A stretch of 55,341 bases of DNA from a virus, in the IMG/VR virus record IMGVR_UViG_3300006990_000036, positions 1 to 55,341 of that record. One strand, given 5' to 3'. The position numbers and the translations under genes were made by a program. Below are positions 1 to 9,308 of the stretch, piece by piece. How positions within the stretch are numbered: the first letter of the stretch is position 1; each line of letters begins with the position of its first letter. A model generated the notes under the pieces. That model saw only the letters and a list, made by a program, of their open reading frames with translations, made no database searches and was not told the DNA's origin.

Positions 1-1
1 A

Positions 2-1339
2 GCTGGACAGGCTGACTTGCTTGATAAGGCCATTACTGCGGCTGTTGACGAAGAGACCGGTATTACGAAGATGGAGGGGGATACTCGGGAGTTTAGAGAT
101 TACCTGAGGTCTATTGGCGTTGACCCCGAATCTGTCCACCGTGATGACCTGTTTGAAGAGTTGTTCAATGACAATGCTTTGGCTGATATGGACTCCCAAA
201 TACAAAAAGCCAATACGCTGATGACTGATCAGATGCAGTCTATTGCTGATGAAACTGGTTTAGCAATGGATGAGGTTGAGCGAATCCTTAACGATTTCAA
301 CATTGATCCGTTTGTGGATTATATGGAAGATAATGTCGCCGCAATAGTCAACCTGGCTAATATGACTGTGGGAGACCTTTCACAGATTTTCTTGCCTGAC
401 TTTGACGCTAGCCCTGCAAAGAGAGATGAACGGCTTGAGACGCAGACCGCTCAGTTAGGTACCATTCTTGACGTGATAGAGGCAGGCGGGACACCTAACA
501 CTAGTCTCGTAGAGGATTATATAGCAACAAATGTTGATGTGAACAGGAACGCAGGGATGGACGGCGCTACTGCATCATTGGCTGCGATTCAATCGTTTGG
601 TCTAAGCTTAAGTCACTATGCTCCTGAGCAGGCAGAAGCAGTTATGCGAGCTATGGGTCTTAACAGAGATGGCGTTGTTATGGAAGACCTGCTGACGAGA
701 ATGTTTACCGACCTTGGGTTTGATGAATTGGACATTGATTTAGAGGCTATGAAGGAAATGGCCTTTAAGGATAATCAAGTTTTCCTAAAGGACGATGTAG
801 GAGCGGGTCAGTTTATGAACAACGTTGTGGAAACACAGAAGTTGTTTAAAGCGTTTGGTAGCGGTGATGCTCAGGCAATTCAGGAAGTAGGCCAACAAAA
901 AGAGTTTAAGGGCGTGACGCTCGCTGAGGATACTGCGGCGAAGCTCCTTGATCTTGTGAGAAGCAGCGACACATTTGGTAATTTGGAGGGCAGTGACGTA
1001 GGTCGTGCAAACGAAGGTCTTTCACAGATGATGGAGGACGGGACTACTGTTGAAGAGGTTGGTATCATTGCTGAGCAGTACGGAATTGACAGTGCGTCGT
1101 TACAAGGAATTTTAACAGAATTGCCCACTGACATTGGGGCAATAATGGATGGTGTTGCTGACAGAATTGTTACCGGTTTCATAAACGCTCCTCGTCCGAC
1201 TGTCAATATTAGTGGCGATTTGAATAGAACTGAGCGTGGCGCAGCAACTTATATTATTAGCACTGAGGTCACAGCGGTAGGTGGGCCGAGTCCTTTCGCT
1301 CCAGGCCAAGGTCCCGGTAGTACTAGCATGAATGGGTAG
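2..1339 (+). CDS. probable tail tape measure protein, C-terminal part (5' end outside window)
   Basis: The reading frame is open from the first bases of the window, so the true start lies upstream. The visible 446 or so residues are acidic and largely helical by eye, with many short amphipathic stretches. They end in a Gly/Pro/Ser-rich tail. No enzymatic motif is recognised. The call rests on position: in contractile-tail phages the tape measure gene is followed by a LysM/tube adaptor, the hub and the spike, which is the order found here. A tape measure spans the tail tube and sets its length. An unrelated large virion protein is possible because only the C-terminus is visible. Confidence 0.5.
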   Translation, partial: AGQADLLDKAITAAVDEETGITKMEGDTREFRDYLRSIGVDPESVHRDDLFEELFNDNALADMDSQIQKANTLMTDQMQSIADETGLAMDEVERILNDFNIDPFVDYMEDNVAAIVNLANMTVGDLSQIFLPDFDASPAKRDERLETQTAQLGTILDVIEAGGTPNTSLVEDYIATNVDVNRNAGMDGATASLAAIQSFGLSLSHYAPEQAEAVMRAMGLNRDGVVMEDLLTRMFTDLGFDELDIDLEAMKEMAFKDNQVFLKDDVGAGQFMNNVVETQKLFKAFGSGDAQAIQEVGQQKEFKGVTLAEDTAAKLLDLVRSSDTFGNLEGSDVGRANEGLSQMMEDGTTVEEVGIIAEQYGIDSASLQGILTELPTDIGAIMDGVADRIVTGFINAPRPTVNISGDLNRTERGAATYIISTEVTAVGGPSPFAPGQGPGSTSMNG

Positions 1340-1376
1340 TCAGTCGTGATGCCGTGTTTGAAGAAAGGAATGTATA

Positions 1377-2177
1377 ATGGCTAGAGCAAGAGTATATAAA
1401 AGACTCAGGAGGCCCATTGGCGCTCGGGCCATCGGGAGGGTAGCTGGCGGACGTGTTGGCAACAGGACTGATGCTGAAGTTGTTGTGCGCAACGCTAAAC
1501 CGCTTCGTGCCAAATTTGTGTTCCCTGACGGATTTAATGCTCAAGATAAGTTCGGTAACTATACTACGTTGCGTGACGCACCGGGTGAGTCGGTGTATTC
1601 CTTTCACTTTCCATATGGTCCGCAAGATTTAAAGTACGATCAGTTCTCTCCACGTTTCAAAGAAATTAATAGGCCGTATAAGAAGCCGTTGTTAGTCGCT
1701 GAGTCATCGTCGTTACGCAATCTCTCGTTCAATGCGGTTCTAGCCAATAGGGAATCTAGGGGTAAACTTTCTATTCTTGATCTTCTGGAGCGGTTAGAGG
1801 CAATTGCAGATTCTGGTGCTGCGTTTCAATTTACATATGGTTTAACGGCCCTTCCATTTGCTGTGGTGCTGACTAAGTTCAGTTACACAGTGTCGCACAG
1901 AAACTTAGAGGGTTCTCCAACTCGTGCAGAAGTGTCGATTCAATTGACTGAGGCAGTGTCTGCGCAGCAGGAACTTATTATTCTAAAAGCGGTACATCGG
2001 AACCCTAGTCCTACGGTTGCGGCTACGATACCGTCCAGAGCGCCTGCTGCCTCAAAGCCTAAGCCCCCTCCACCTACACCTGTTGACGATCCGCCACGGC
2101 GACCAGTCTGGATTGATCCGGCAACTGGTGCTGGGTACATCCCTAATTCTGAGGACGCCGAGAATTTACTAGGATAG
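1377..2177 (+). CDS. tail tube/LysM-type baseplate adaptor protein (CIS-tube or XkdP-like)
   Basis: This 266-residue protein begins 37 bp after the probable tape measure gene, with AAAGGA upstream of its ATG. The N-terminus is very basic (residues 1-30 hold many Arg). The middle has beta-rich segments and a stretch around residues 180-195 (GSPTRAEVSIQLTE) that resembles the conserved end of contractile-injection-system tube/adaptor proteins. The C-terminal 50 residues are Pro/Lys-rich (KPKPPPPTP) and probably flexible. In related tails this protein joins the tube to the hub. The family assignment is from recognition of the pattern and gene order, not from an alignment. Confidence 0.5.
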   Translation: MARARVYKRLRRPIGARAIGRVAGGRVGNRTDAEVVVRNAKPLRAKFVFPDGFNAQDKFGNYTTLRDAPGESVYSFHFPYGPQDLKYDQFSPRFKEINRPYKKPLLVAESSSLRNLSFNAVLANRESRGKLSILDLLERLEAIADSGAAFQFTYGLTALPFAVVLTKFSYTVSHRNLEGSPTRAEVSIQLTEAVSAQQELIILKAVHRNPSPTVAATIPSRAPAASKPKPPPPTPVDDPPRRPVWIDPATGAGYIPNSEDAENLLG

Positions 2178-2187
2178 GAATATTGTT

Positions 2188-3492
2188 GTGGCGCTAAAAC
2201 TTGATAAATTAACTGTTGAATCATTGCAGGTCGGTGAATTAGGTGATCGGCTTGTTCAAGTACACGAATCAATACAGAACTTAAATATTGACCTGTCTGC
2301 TGATATGGTCAGCCAATTAACCTTTACAGTCATTGACCCTTACTTAAAGCTGCATAATAACAATTATTTTATGATTGGCCGAACGGTTACTTACGGTGAT
2401 TACAAGTTTGAGATTGCTGCTATTGATGTAAAGTTTGGCGGCGTGGCTGAGGTAAATGTGACTGCAAGGTCTCAAGCCACTCAGAAGCTGCGACGGGAAA
2501 AGGGAAACAAGAACTTTGGTAGTATTTCTCCGTCTACTTTTGCGGCGGAGGCTGCTGCCCGAGTTGGTCTTTCGTTTTTTGGCGAGGATTCACCGGTTGA
2601 TGGACAAATCAAACGAGTACAGAAGGACAAGCAGGACGAGTCAACTTTTGATATGTTGAAGAAGTTAGCAAACAAGAATGAGTTCCGGTTTTTTGAGGCG
2701 AACAACACAATGTTTTTTGCGTCTGAGGAGTTTATTGTAAAGAATCAGGGCAAGTTTGAAATTCACATGGATTTTGCGGGGTTGGGCACACCCTCTAGCG
2801 CAGCATTTTTTCCAGCGTCGGGAAATATCCGAAGAACGTCTGATGGTGAAAAAGCGGCAACAGCCAGTTTTTCCTTATTGCCATCTGCTTCAGCATTCTC
2901 AATTTATCCTGGCACGTCGTTCAACGTTACTGGGATTGAAAACTTTACACAGGCATTCATGGTTGATAGGGTCAACATGCGAGCGGAAGAGAGTAGTATG
3001 GTCCGCATTTCTGCAACTGCTGTTGAAGAAACACCCGACTCAGGCTGCAACACACAGACCTTTAGGATTGGTATTCGGGGTAGCGATTGTGTGAAACGAA
3101 TCCAGCAGGCGGTAGGAACAATTGTAGACGGTTGGTGGGGTCCCCTCACAAACGCTGCTGTACTAAAGTATCAGAAGGCAAATGGTTTACCTGCGAATGC
3201 TATTTGGGATGCTGACGATTGGGCCAAACTTGAAGGTAAATATATAAGGACCAATCCATCGTTCCAGCCCACGTTACCTGCGTCTGGTCCAGGTTCATCC
3301 AAAGTTACTATTCTTGACGTGTTTCCCGCTGACGGGAAGGTCAGCACCAGTGCCGGTTGGCGCTATGTAACTCAAAACAAACAACTACCTTTACCATATC
3401 CTTGGAATAATGGTGTTTGGAACCCACCGGGTGATTCCGGGTATAAGAAAGTGATAGAATACATGAACAAGTGGGCTAAGTCGTTACAGTGA
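2188..3492 (+). CDS. baseplate hub protein (late control D/XkdQ-like) with peptidoglycan-binding domain
   Basis: The start codon is GTG, 10 bp after the preceding gene. Residues 1-290 have the look of gp27/gpD-type hub proteins: an N-terminal beta domain, a FDMLKKLANKNEFRFF segment near 155-170 and a late TASFSLLPSASAFSIYPG stretch. Residues about 295-350 form a peptidoglycan-binding unit (VKRIQQAVG, VDGWWGPLTNAAVLKYQKA). A short C-terminal extension is rich in Pro, Gly and Trp. The hub trimer would sit at the tail tip and carry the spike encoded next. The wall-binding domain suggests it contacts peptidoglycan during injection. The fusion is plausible for phages of thick-walled hosts. Confidence 0.65.
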   Translation: MALKLDKLTVESLQVGELGDRLVQVHESIQNLNIDLSADMVSQLTFTVIDPYLKLHNNNYFMIGRTVTYGDYKFEIAAIDVKFGGVAEVNVTARSQATQKLRREKGNKNFGSISPSTFAAEAAARVGLSFFGEDSPVDGQIKRVQKDKQDESTFDMLKKLANKNEFRFFEANNTMFFASEEFIVKNQGKFEIHMDFAGLGTPSSAAFFPASGNIRRTSDGEKAATASFSLLPSASAFSIYPGTSFNVTGIENFTQAFMVDRVNMRAEESSMVRISATAVEETPDSGCNTQTFRIGIRGSDCVKRIQQAVGTIVDGWWGPLTNAAVLKYQKANGLPANAIWDADDWAKLEGKYIRTNPSFQPTLPASGPGSSKVTILDVFPADGKVSTSAGWRYVTQNKQLPLPYPWNNGVWNPPGDSGYKKVIEYMNKWAKSLQ

Positions 3493-3530
3493 CTAGTTCA
3501 CCGGTCGGTACTGTAGAGTAGGCTAAAGGT

Positions 3531-6248
3531 ATGAGCAGGCGAACTTCTAGATCAACTTCATATACTAGCGGAGTCAACCCCGTTGGCCCGTTCAGGGCAA
3601 AGGTAGTTTCCGTTTCTGGTGGACTGGCCTCCATTCGGATACCACGCTTAGGCATGAACAATGTCTATGATGAAGTTCCGTACTCTGGCTTTGTGCCAAC
3701 TGCGGGTACGAGTGTGTGGGCATTTTTTATTGAGGGTGACGCTTCTCGCCCGATGATTATTGTGAGTGCTGAGGATTCGCAGTCTGATATTAACGAGATT
3801 GTTGCGGGCACAAACTTAAATGGTGGGGGCACTGGTGGTTCTGTAACAGTTAATCTTGATGACAGTATTACTTTGTCGTCCGTAACTGCTGACAGTTTTT
3901 ATGGCGATCTTTATGGCGATGTTTATGGCGATATTTATGGCGCTATTCATATTCCGGTAAAGAACGTTAGTGGCGGTACACTTTCTAAGGGAACGCCTGT
4001 TTACGCTACGGGCGCTGTCGGTGCTTCTGGTGCCGTGGAGGTTGAAGCGTCGTTGGCGGGAACTGGTTCCACGATGCCCGCTATGGGTCTGCTGAATCAA
4101 GACTTGTCGAATAACGGTCAGGGCGATGTTGTCGTATCTGGTGTTTTGCAACACATTGATACGGACACTCCGGGCTATAGCGTTGGCGACGAGTTGTATG
4201 TTTCTGCGGCTGGCGGTTTAACAACGACTCGGCCTACGGGTTCTTCTGAGTTGGTTCAGAAGATTGGTAAGGTTATTCGGGTTCAGCAGAATACTGGCGA
4301 GATTTTGGTTCAGGGTGCTGGCCGTACTAATGATGTTCCTAACTCGTTTAGTACTAGTGGCGATGTTACTGTTGGTGGTGATGCCACGGTTACGGGTGAT
4401 CTAACTGTTAACGGTACCACGGTTACTTTAAATACGGAGACTTTGACTGTTGAGGATAACATTATTGTTCTTAACTCTAACGTTTCGGGTGCTCCTTCTT
4501 TGAATGCGGGTATTGAGGTTGAGCGTGGTTCTTCTAGTAATGTGTCGTTTTTGTGGGACGAGTCTGCGGATGCGTGGTCTATTGGGGCGGTTGATTTTGT
4601 AGTTGATACGGATACGTTGTTTGTGGACGCTTCAACTGATCGTGTGGGTATCGGCAATACTTCACCGTCGTACACGTTGGATGTTAGCGGCGACGGACGG
4701 TTCACGGGCAACCTTTCAGTAGGTGGCAACACTACTTCGACTGGGCATTTTACGGCGCAGTCGGGTGGTGCTGATGGCGGTATCGTTCTCGGTCAGGCAT
4801 ACGCCTCCGGCTATGTCGGGCTGCGTACCTCGGGCATGTCGGAGACGAGCACGTCCGAATATGTAGTGATCTCAGATGGGACGCACACCTATTTTAGTTC
4901 CGGCACGGGCGGGACGACGCACCTGCGTGGACCTGCCAACGCTTCTACCCATCAAGTCAGGGTGACTAGCACCGGCGTAATCTTCGACGGCACATCGACG
5001 GCGGCTGGCCCGCTCACGGTCAACGGCCTCCTGAATGTCAGCGGCGACGTTCGGTACAACAACAACGCCATCGTTGCCTCGTATGCGTCTGCTACGAACA
5101 TTGACCACATCTGGCATAACGAGACCACTAACGCTTGGAACTTCTGTAGCGACACGACCTACAAAGCGGCAGGTAACTCAAGTATCGTTGCTGGGTCTTT
5201 TTCTGGTAACGGCTCGGGCTTGACAAGCGTCAATGCGGCAACTCTCGGTGGCCTTGCCTTGAAGTCAACTAGCGGTACTCCAAGTGGCAGTCAAGTAATT
5301 CGATCTCACACCAACGGATACACGTATTTGGGTTGGATCAACACGCCTAGCGGCGCTACGACTTCAACCATCAACCGTATCTATGCGTCGAACGACAACT
5401 TTGTTCGGTATGTGACTCCGGCGACGTTCAGGTCACAGGTCATTGATGGTAATTATATTAGCACATCAGCAACGCAAACTTCTGACGTGTATATTCGTAA
5501 CGCTGGTCCTACCGTTTACCACCGAGATACTAATCACCGTTCAGCAATGACGCACGTCAACTCAAATAACTTCTTTATCTTGCGAGGAAGCGGTAACGAC
5601 TCTACAACGTGGACATCGGTGAATAACCACTGGCCTGCTTATTGGAACCTAGAAAACAACGACGTAGTGTTGGGTGGGCAGCTTTACGTTCCGCTAATGG
5701 TCGGGACTGGCAGTTTTAACACTGTTCGTTACGGTACTGGTGGGCTTCTCCACCAGTTCACCTCGCTGGCTGAGCAAAAGACTGGTATCACTGAAATAAA
5801 TCCGCTGTTGGATTATCTGGGTGAAAAGTCGTTATTGTACGACTTGCGTCCTATAATTTTCCAAGAGGCCGAGGATCGGGTAGACTTTAGTGGCGAGCCG
5901 CTTAAAACGAGCCGAGGAGAGTACACCCCCGGTTTCATTGCCGAAGAAGTTCATGAGGTTGCCCCTGAGTTAACGTATTTTGACGATGCTGGCGACCTGA
6001 TATCATATGGTCCCGAAGCCCTTATTCCACATCTTGTTGCTGAGTTGCAGCGGCTTGCTCCTATGATTGAGTCGCTTTATCAGGCGGCACATCCTGAGTA
6101 CGTTCCCCCTACGCCTCGTGATTCTTCACGGGGTGATGCAGAAAAGGCTGTTTTCGATACTGCGGCGGCTTACACGAAAGCGAATCCTAAGGTGACTCCG
6201 ATGCCAGCGAATGTTTCGGTGGTAGATGACGACGAAAAGACTGAATAA
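3531..6248 (+). CDS. baseplate spike/tail fibre protein with OB-fold N-terminus and C-terminal S74 chaperone
   Basis: This is a 905-residue virion protein. Residues 15-85 (FRAKVVSVSGGLASIRIPRLG, then VWAFFIEGD and RPMIIV) look like the gp5/VgrG OB domain that docks on the hub. Residues 135-265 match a domain common in phage fibres (KNVSGGTLSKGTPVYATG). A fibre module follows around 285-390 (DLTVNGTTVTLNTETLTVED, VGIGNTSPSYTLDVSG). Residues about 745-860 resemble the peptidase S74 intramolecular chaperone (LAEQKTGITEINPLLDYL, PGFIAEEVHEVAPEL), which trimerises fibres and usually cleaves itself off. It likely forms the central spike or short fibre. Some internal sequence recurs in the fibre genes at 25-30 kb. 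Confidence 0.7.
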   Translation: MSRRTSRSTSYTSGVNPVGPFRAKVVSVSGGLASIRIPRLGMNNVYDEVPYSGFVPTAGTSVWAFFIEGDASRPMIIVSAEDSQSDINEIVAGTNLNGGGTGGSVTVNLDDSITLSSVTADSFYGDLYGDVYGDIYGAIHIPVKNVSGGTLSKGTPVYATGAVGASGAVEVEASLAGTGSTMPAMGLLNQDLSNNGQGDVVVSGVLQHIDTDTPGYSVGDELYVSAAGGLTTTRPTGSSELVQKIGKVIRVQQNTGEILVQGAGRTNDVPNSFSTSGDVTVGGDATVTGDLTVNGTTVTLNTETLTVEDNIIVLNSNVSGAPSLNAGIEVERGSSSNVSFLWDESADAWSIGAVDFVVDTDTLFVDASTDRVGIGNTSPSYTLDVSGDGRFTGNLSVGGNTTSTGHFTAQSGGADGGIVLGQAYASGYVGLRTSGMSETSTSEYVVISDGTHTYFSSGTGGTTHLRGPANASTHQVRVTSTGVIFDGTSTAAGPLTVNGLLNVSGDVRYNNNAIVASYASATNIDHIWHNETTNAWNFCSDTTYKAAGNSSIVAGSFSGNGSGLTSVNAATLGGLALKSTSGTPSGSQVIRSHTNGYTYLGWINTPSGATTSTINRIYASNDNFVRYVTPATFRSQVIDGNYISTSATQTSDVYIRNAGPTVYHRDTNHRSAMTHVNSNNFFILRGSGNDSTTWTSVNNHWPAYWNLENNDVVLGGQLYVPLMVGTGSFNTVRYGTGGLLHQFTSLAEQKTGITEINPLLDYLGEKSLLYDLRPIIFQEAEDRVDFSGEPLKTSRGEYTPGFIAEEVHEVAPELTYFDDAGDLISYGPEALIPHLVAELQRLAPMIESLYQAAHPEYVPPTPRDSSRGDAEKAVFDTAAAYTKANPKVTPMPANVSVVDDDEKTE

Positions 6249-6275
6249 AGTAGATAAACTTTATATAATCAAACC

Positions 6276-6303
6276 TTGACACTCCTTTGCGGTTTGGTAG
6301 AAT
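6276..6303 (+). promoter_or_regulatory. sigma70-type promoter for the lysozyme-like gene
   Basis: TTGACA at 6276-6281 and TAGAAT at 6298-6303, separated by 16 bp. The downstream gene has its own Shine-Dalgarno (AAAGGAG at 6324-6330), so this transcript has a leader, unlike many others here. Confidence 0.75.
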
Positions 6304-6336
6304 AAACTGATGTGTTCTCAACCAAAGGAGCCGAAC

Positions 6337-7104
6337 ATGTCACCCAACAAACCGGTCAGGGTTCTGACCATCCTTGTCATATTTGCTGTCTTTACAGCCC
6401 TGTTTACATCCTCTAGCGACCCTGTAGAAGAACCTGAACCGTTACCCCTCCCCATTGCGGGGGTAGTGGTTACGCCGCCTGAAGAAGCCGTGGTTACGGA
6501 GACTACAGATATTCCGGTAACCACCGAACTTACTCAAGAAGAAATCTCATCAGAGCCAGATTATCTTCTACCCCATCTACATTTGACGGGATTTCAGGAC
6601 GCTGCGGAGGTTTTATTGCGAGAGTATGCGTGGGGAAGCGGAGACACCGTTTCAGAGTTACAGGAGCTTTTAGGTGTTACTGTCGATGGTAACTACGGCG
6701 GGCAGACCCACCAAGCCCACTTAGAGGTCTTAGAGCAGGCTGGGTGGAGCACTGAGAACGTTCCTGTAGCGTCTGTTGCCACGACACCTAACCCAAAGTG
6801 CGGTCAGTGGTGGGACACTGCTAGGGCGGCAGGCTGGCCGGAAGACCGTCTTCCCAAACTAGGCAGAATCATGTTTGCTGAAAGTGGCTGTACCCATGAC
6901 GTTATTTCTAGAACTAATGACTTTGGGTTGACTCAAATCAACTGGGCTGCGCATGGAGACAGGCTTCGTGCTGCGGGGATTACTAGAGACATGCTTTTAG
7001 ACCCTTATACCAATTTAGTGCAGGCAAAGTGGATTGCTGATTATGCGGCTAAGCACTACGGGTGCTGGTCTCAGCCGTGGTACATGTCTGGCTCATGGTG
7101 CTAA
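6337..7104 (+). CDS. membrane-anchored/secreted lysozyme-like transglycosylase with PG-binding repeat
   Basis: An in-frame ATG lies 27 bp upstream, but 6337 is chosen because AAAGGAG sits 6 nt before it. The 255-residue product starts with a basic N-terminus and a hydrophobic segment (residues 8-24, LTILVIFAVFTALF), which is a signal peptide or anchor. A Thr/Pro/Glu-rich linker follows. Residues 95-145 resemble a peptidoglycan-binding unit (VSELQELLGVTVDGNYGG). Residues about 160-255 resemble an SLT/lysozyme fold with a candidate catalytic Glu near 181 (MFAESGC) and FGLTQINW downstream. It probably cuts host wall glycan during lysis or entry. A second protein of this kind is encoded at 47989-48645. 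Confidence 0.65.
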   Translation: MSPNKPVRVLTILVIFAVFTALFTSSSDPVEEPEPLPLPIAGVVVTPPEEAVVTETTDIPVTTELTQEEISSEPDYLLPHLHLTGFQDAAEVLLREYAWGSGDTVSELQELLGVTVDGNYGGQTHQAHLEVLEQAGWSTENVPVASVATTPNPKCGQWWDTARAAGWPEDRLPKLGRIMFAESGCTHDVISRTNDFGLTQINWAAHGDRLRAAGITRDMLLDPYTNLVQAKWIADYAAKHYGCWSQPWYMSGSWC

Positions 7105-7115
7105 ATGTACTTAAG

Positions 7116-7144
7116 TTGACTACTGGTGCTCCGTTAGTTAGTAA
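7116..7144 (+). promoter_or_regulatory. possible promoter for endolysin gene
   Basis: TTGACT at 7116-7121, then 17 bp, then TAGTAA at 7139-7144. The -10 box is poor; TAAACT three bases further on would need a 20 bp spacer. The gene has its own AAAGGA Shine-Dalgarno. Confidence 0.35.
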
Positions 7145-7188
7145 ACTATAACTGATTACAAAACTTCTACCGTAAAGGATTTCCCGAA

Positions 7189-8151
7189 ATGGCAAAACGA
7201 CCTTATACTGGTTGGGACCGAAATAGTTCCGGCAGACGATCAGGTACCGAAGCTCTTATTAACCAGATTAAGTTCTGGTCTGAGGGTGGCCTGTGGCACA
7301 ATGGCTCTTGGCTGGTACGCCCGATGCGAGGAAAAAAGAATCCAAGTGTTCACGGTACAGGCCGTGCGTTTGACATTTCCTGGCGTGGCGGCAAGTATGG
7401 TGGCTATGGGGACTACCAGAAGGCTATGGTTTGGTACGACTTCTTGTGTGAGCACGCTGATGCACTACAGATTGAGGCAGTGTTTGATTACTATCCTCGG
7501 CCTTGGGGTCAGGGCTACAAGTGCGACCGAGACGCTACCAAGGTTTACACCCGTAAGGCGTTTTCGGGCGCTCCGGGCGGAGACTGGTTCCACATTGAGG
7601 TTTCTAACAAGTACGCCGACGATGCTGACTTCTACAACTCCAAGATGCCTGAGCTTATCGCTGGCATTAAGGTAGGTGCGCCTGCTAAGCCTGCTCCAGT
7701 GGAAGAGGCTTCTGACGGAGTAGACAATCCGACTGGTGACGATTATCCCGGTCATGTGATTGTCAAGGGTCACGGGCATAAGGATGAAGTCAAGATGGTG
7801 CAGTCGAAGGTAGGCGCTAAAGTTGATGGTGACTTTGGGCCGAAGACTGAAGAGGCTGTGAAAGCGTGGCAGGCTGCAAATGGTTTGACCGCTGATGGTG
7901 TAGTTGGGCCTAAAACTTGGGAGGCTATGTTTGGTGGCGACAGTAAGCCTGCTCGTGCGTATCCTGGCAGTCCGATCAAGGTTGGTTCTAAGGGCGATGA
8001 TGTTAAAGTGGTGCAGGCCGTCATTGACGCTTACGTAGACGGCGACTTTGGTCCTAAGACTGAGGCATCTGTTAAAGCGTGGCAGTCAGCCAACGGTTTG
8101 AGCGCAGACGGGATCGTCGGCCCTAAAACTTGGAAGGCCATGTTTGACTAG
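7189..8151 (+). CDS. endolysin: M15-type peptidase plus two peptidoglycan-binding domains
   Basis: The N-terminal 145 residues have the D-Ala-D-Ala carboxypeptidase/VanY layout: H55 and D62 in SVHGTGRAFD and H135 in GDWFHIEV are the expected zinc ligands. Two tandem peptidoglycan-binding units follow at about residues 195-250 and 265-320, each with VDGDFGPKTE and a VGPKTW ending. The enzyme should hydrolyse peptide cross-links of the host wall at lysis. No signal peptide is visible, so release would need a holin or other export. The gene directly abuts the nuclease gene downstream. Confidence 0.8.
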   Translation: MAKRPYTGWDRNSSGRRSGTEALINQIKFWSEGGLWHNGSWLVRPMRGKKNPSVHGTGRAFDISWRGGKYGGYGDYQKAMVWYDFLCEHADALQIEAVFDYYPRPWGQGYKCDRDATKVYTRKAFSGAPGGDWFHIEVSNKYADDADFYNSKMPELIAGIKVGAPAKPAPVEEASDGVDNPTGDDYPGHVIVKGHGHKDEVKMVQSKVGAKVDGDFGPKTEEAVKAWQAANGLTADGVVGPKTWEAMFGGDSKPARAYPGSPIKVGSKGDDVKVVQAVIDAYVDGDFGPKTEASVKAWQSANGLSADGIVGPKTWKAMFD

Positions 8152-8511
8152 ATGCGTTTCTTTTATGAGGCGAAAGTTGACAGGATCGTTGACGGAGACA
8201 CTGTAGATTTTATCATTGATTTAGGGTTTGATGTCTTTCACAAGGCACGGGTACGGCTTCACGGTGTTAATACACCAGAAACCCGTACTCGTGACCTTGA
8301 GGAAAAAGAGTTAGGTATTGCGGCCAAGAACTATGTTTACGACTGGTTGGCTGCTACTGATTCTGTATTCATTAAGACAATAAAAGATGGCAGCGGTAAG
8401 TACGGGCGAATCTTGGGATACGTATATTCTGATCAATCCATGCTGAAGTGTCTCAACGATGACATTATTGATTCAGGTCATGGTGAGCCTTATTACGGGG
8501 GCAAGCGATAG
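8152..8511 (+). CDS. staphylococcal-nuclease-like (thermonuclease) protein
   Basis: The 119-residue protein starts immediately after the endolysin stop codon. It shows the SNase pattern: IVDGDTVDFIIDLG (residues 12-25), VRLHGVNTPETRTRD (about 36-50), ELGIAAKNYV, and SGKYGRILGYVY near 80-95. The acidic metal-binding and Arg catalytic positions appear present. SNases cut DNA and RNA with calcium. In a phage the protein may degrade host nucleic acid or act in recombination or repair. No signal peptide is visible, so it probably acts inside the cell. Translation is likely coupled to the endolysin gene. Confidence 0.75.
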   Translation: MRFFYEAKVDRIVDGDTVDFIIDLGFDVFHKARVRLHGVNTPETRTRDLEEKELGIAAKNYVYDWLAATDSVFIKTIKDGSGKYGRILGYVYSDQSMLKCLNDDIIDSGHGEPYYGGKR

Positions 8512-8513
8512 GC

Positions 8514-8543
8514 TTGACCTTAGTGAGCACATTGTAGTAGACT
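8514..8543 (+). promoter_or_regulatory. promoter for leaderless transcript
   Basis: TTGACC 8514-8519, 18 bp, TAGACT 8538-8543, then exactly 6 nt to the ATG at 8550. No Shine-Dalgarno is present, so transcription probably begins at the start codon. Confidence 0.65.
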
Positions 8544-8549
8544 ACCTCT

Positions 8550-9062
8550 ATGAATCGCAAAGAAGTAAAGTTCGCTGCTACAACCATGCCTGTCCGTGAT
8601 CAGTTTGACCACACCAAGCGTCTTGTTGGTTTAGTTGTTGCTAAAGAAGGCACCTTCCGTACTGATGAGAAGTGGGCGCATGACGCTGCCAGCAGTCTGG
8701 CAGATCAAAACGTGGTTAGTGTGCGTGGCGACATTATTTCGATTGGTCCAAATTTTGAGCCGTTTTTGCTTTCTGCTATATCAGCAGACGCCGCTTTCGG
8801 GGACACGCTCTATCAGTATAGGTCACTGATTCATCAACGAATTAAAGAGTTTGACTTGTCCGACGATGCTGTTTCGGAGCATTTGGAGTCTTTGGGGTCG
8901 GTAGACGATAAAATCATGTATTTGACTACTCTGGTCTCCTCCACGTCTGCTAAACTGAAGTCTGTGCTTGAAAAAAGTCAGTTGCTAGAATCTACGATGG
9001 CTGAAATAGACTCGGCGTTGTCCGTGGTTGAAAGTGTTCTAGATGAGAATACTCACAGCTAA
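8550..9062 (+). CDS. hypothetical protein, coiled-coil C-terminus
   Basis: This 170-residue protein is not recognised. The N-terminal half has mixed character (VSVRGDIISIGPNFEPFLL). The C-terminal 60 residues have a heptad-like run of Leu/Val/Ser (LVSSTSAKLKSVLEKSQLLE, DSALSVVESVL), consistent with a coiled coil. It has its own promoter with the ATG 6 nt from the -10 box. It overlaps the following winged-helix gene by 20 bp, so the two may be expressed together. A regulatory or scaffolding role is possible but unsupported. Confidence 0.6.
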   Translation: MNRKEVKFAATTMPVRDQFDHTKRLVGLVVAKEGTFRTDEKWAHDAASSLADQNVVSVRGDIISIGPNFEPFLLSAISADAAFGDTLYQYRSLIHQRIKEFDLSDDAVSEHLESLGSVDDKIMYLTTLVSSTSAKLKSVLEKSQLLESTMAEIDSALSVVESVLDENTHS

Positions 9063-9285
9063 TGCCAGAGTGTTGCTAACGGTTTTAGAGAATCCAGATA
9101 AGACCCAAAGAGAAATAGCAACTATGTTAAATATGAGATATCAGCATGTGTGGCGGGCTTTAGACCGGTTGGTAAAAGAAGGAATATTACAAAAAACTAG
9201 ACAGAACAGGAGAACGTATTTCGTTGCGGCTGAAGGCTTTTGGGACATTGAAGATATTAAGCGTCTAAAAGCTTGCGTCGTCTGA
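9043..9285 (+). CDS. small winged-helix DNA-binding protein
   Basis: The 80-residue product is almost entirely a winged helix-turn-helix: VLLTVLENPDKTQREIATML (helices 1-2), RYQHVWRALDRLVKEGILQK (recognition helix and start of the wing) and TRQNRRTYFVAAEGFW (wing). The pattern resembles MarR/IclR-type domains. It probably regulates transcription of phage or host genes. The start overlaps the end of the preceding gene by 20 bp. No partner domain or ligand pocket is evident at this length. Confidence 0.65.
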   Translation: MRILTANARVLLTVLENPDKTQREIATMLNMRYQHVWRALDRLVKEGILQKTRQNRRTYFVAAEGFWDIEDIKRLKACVV

Positions 9286-9301
9286 CGAAATATGTTACAC
9301 T
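9273..9301 (+). promoter_or_regulatory. promoter for exonuclease gene, leaderless
   Basis: TTGCGT 9273-9278, 17 bp, TACACT 9296-9301, then 7 nt to the ATG at 9309. It lies across the end of the winged-helix gene and could be a target of that protein. Confidence 0.55.
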
Positions 9302-9308
9302 TATACAA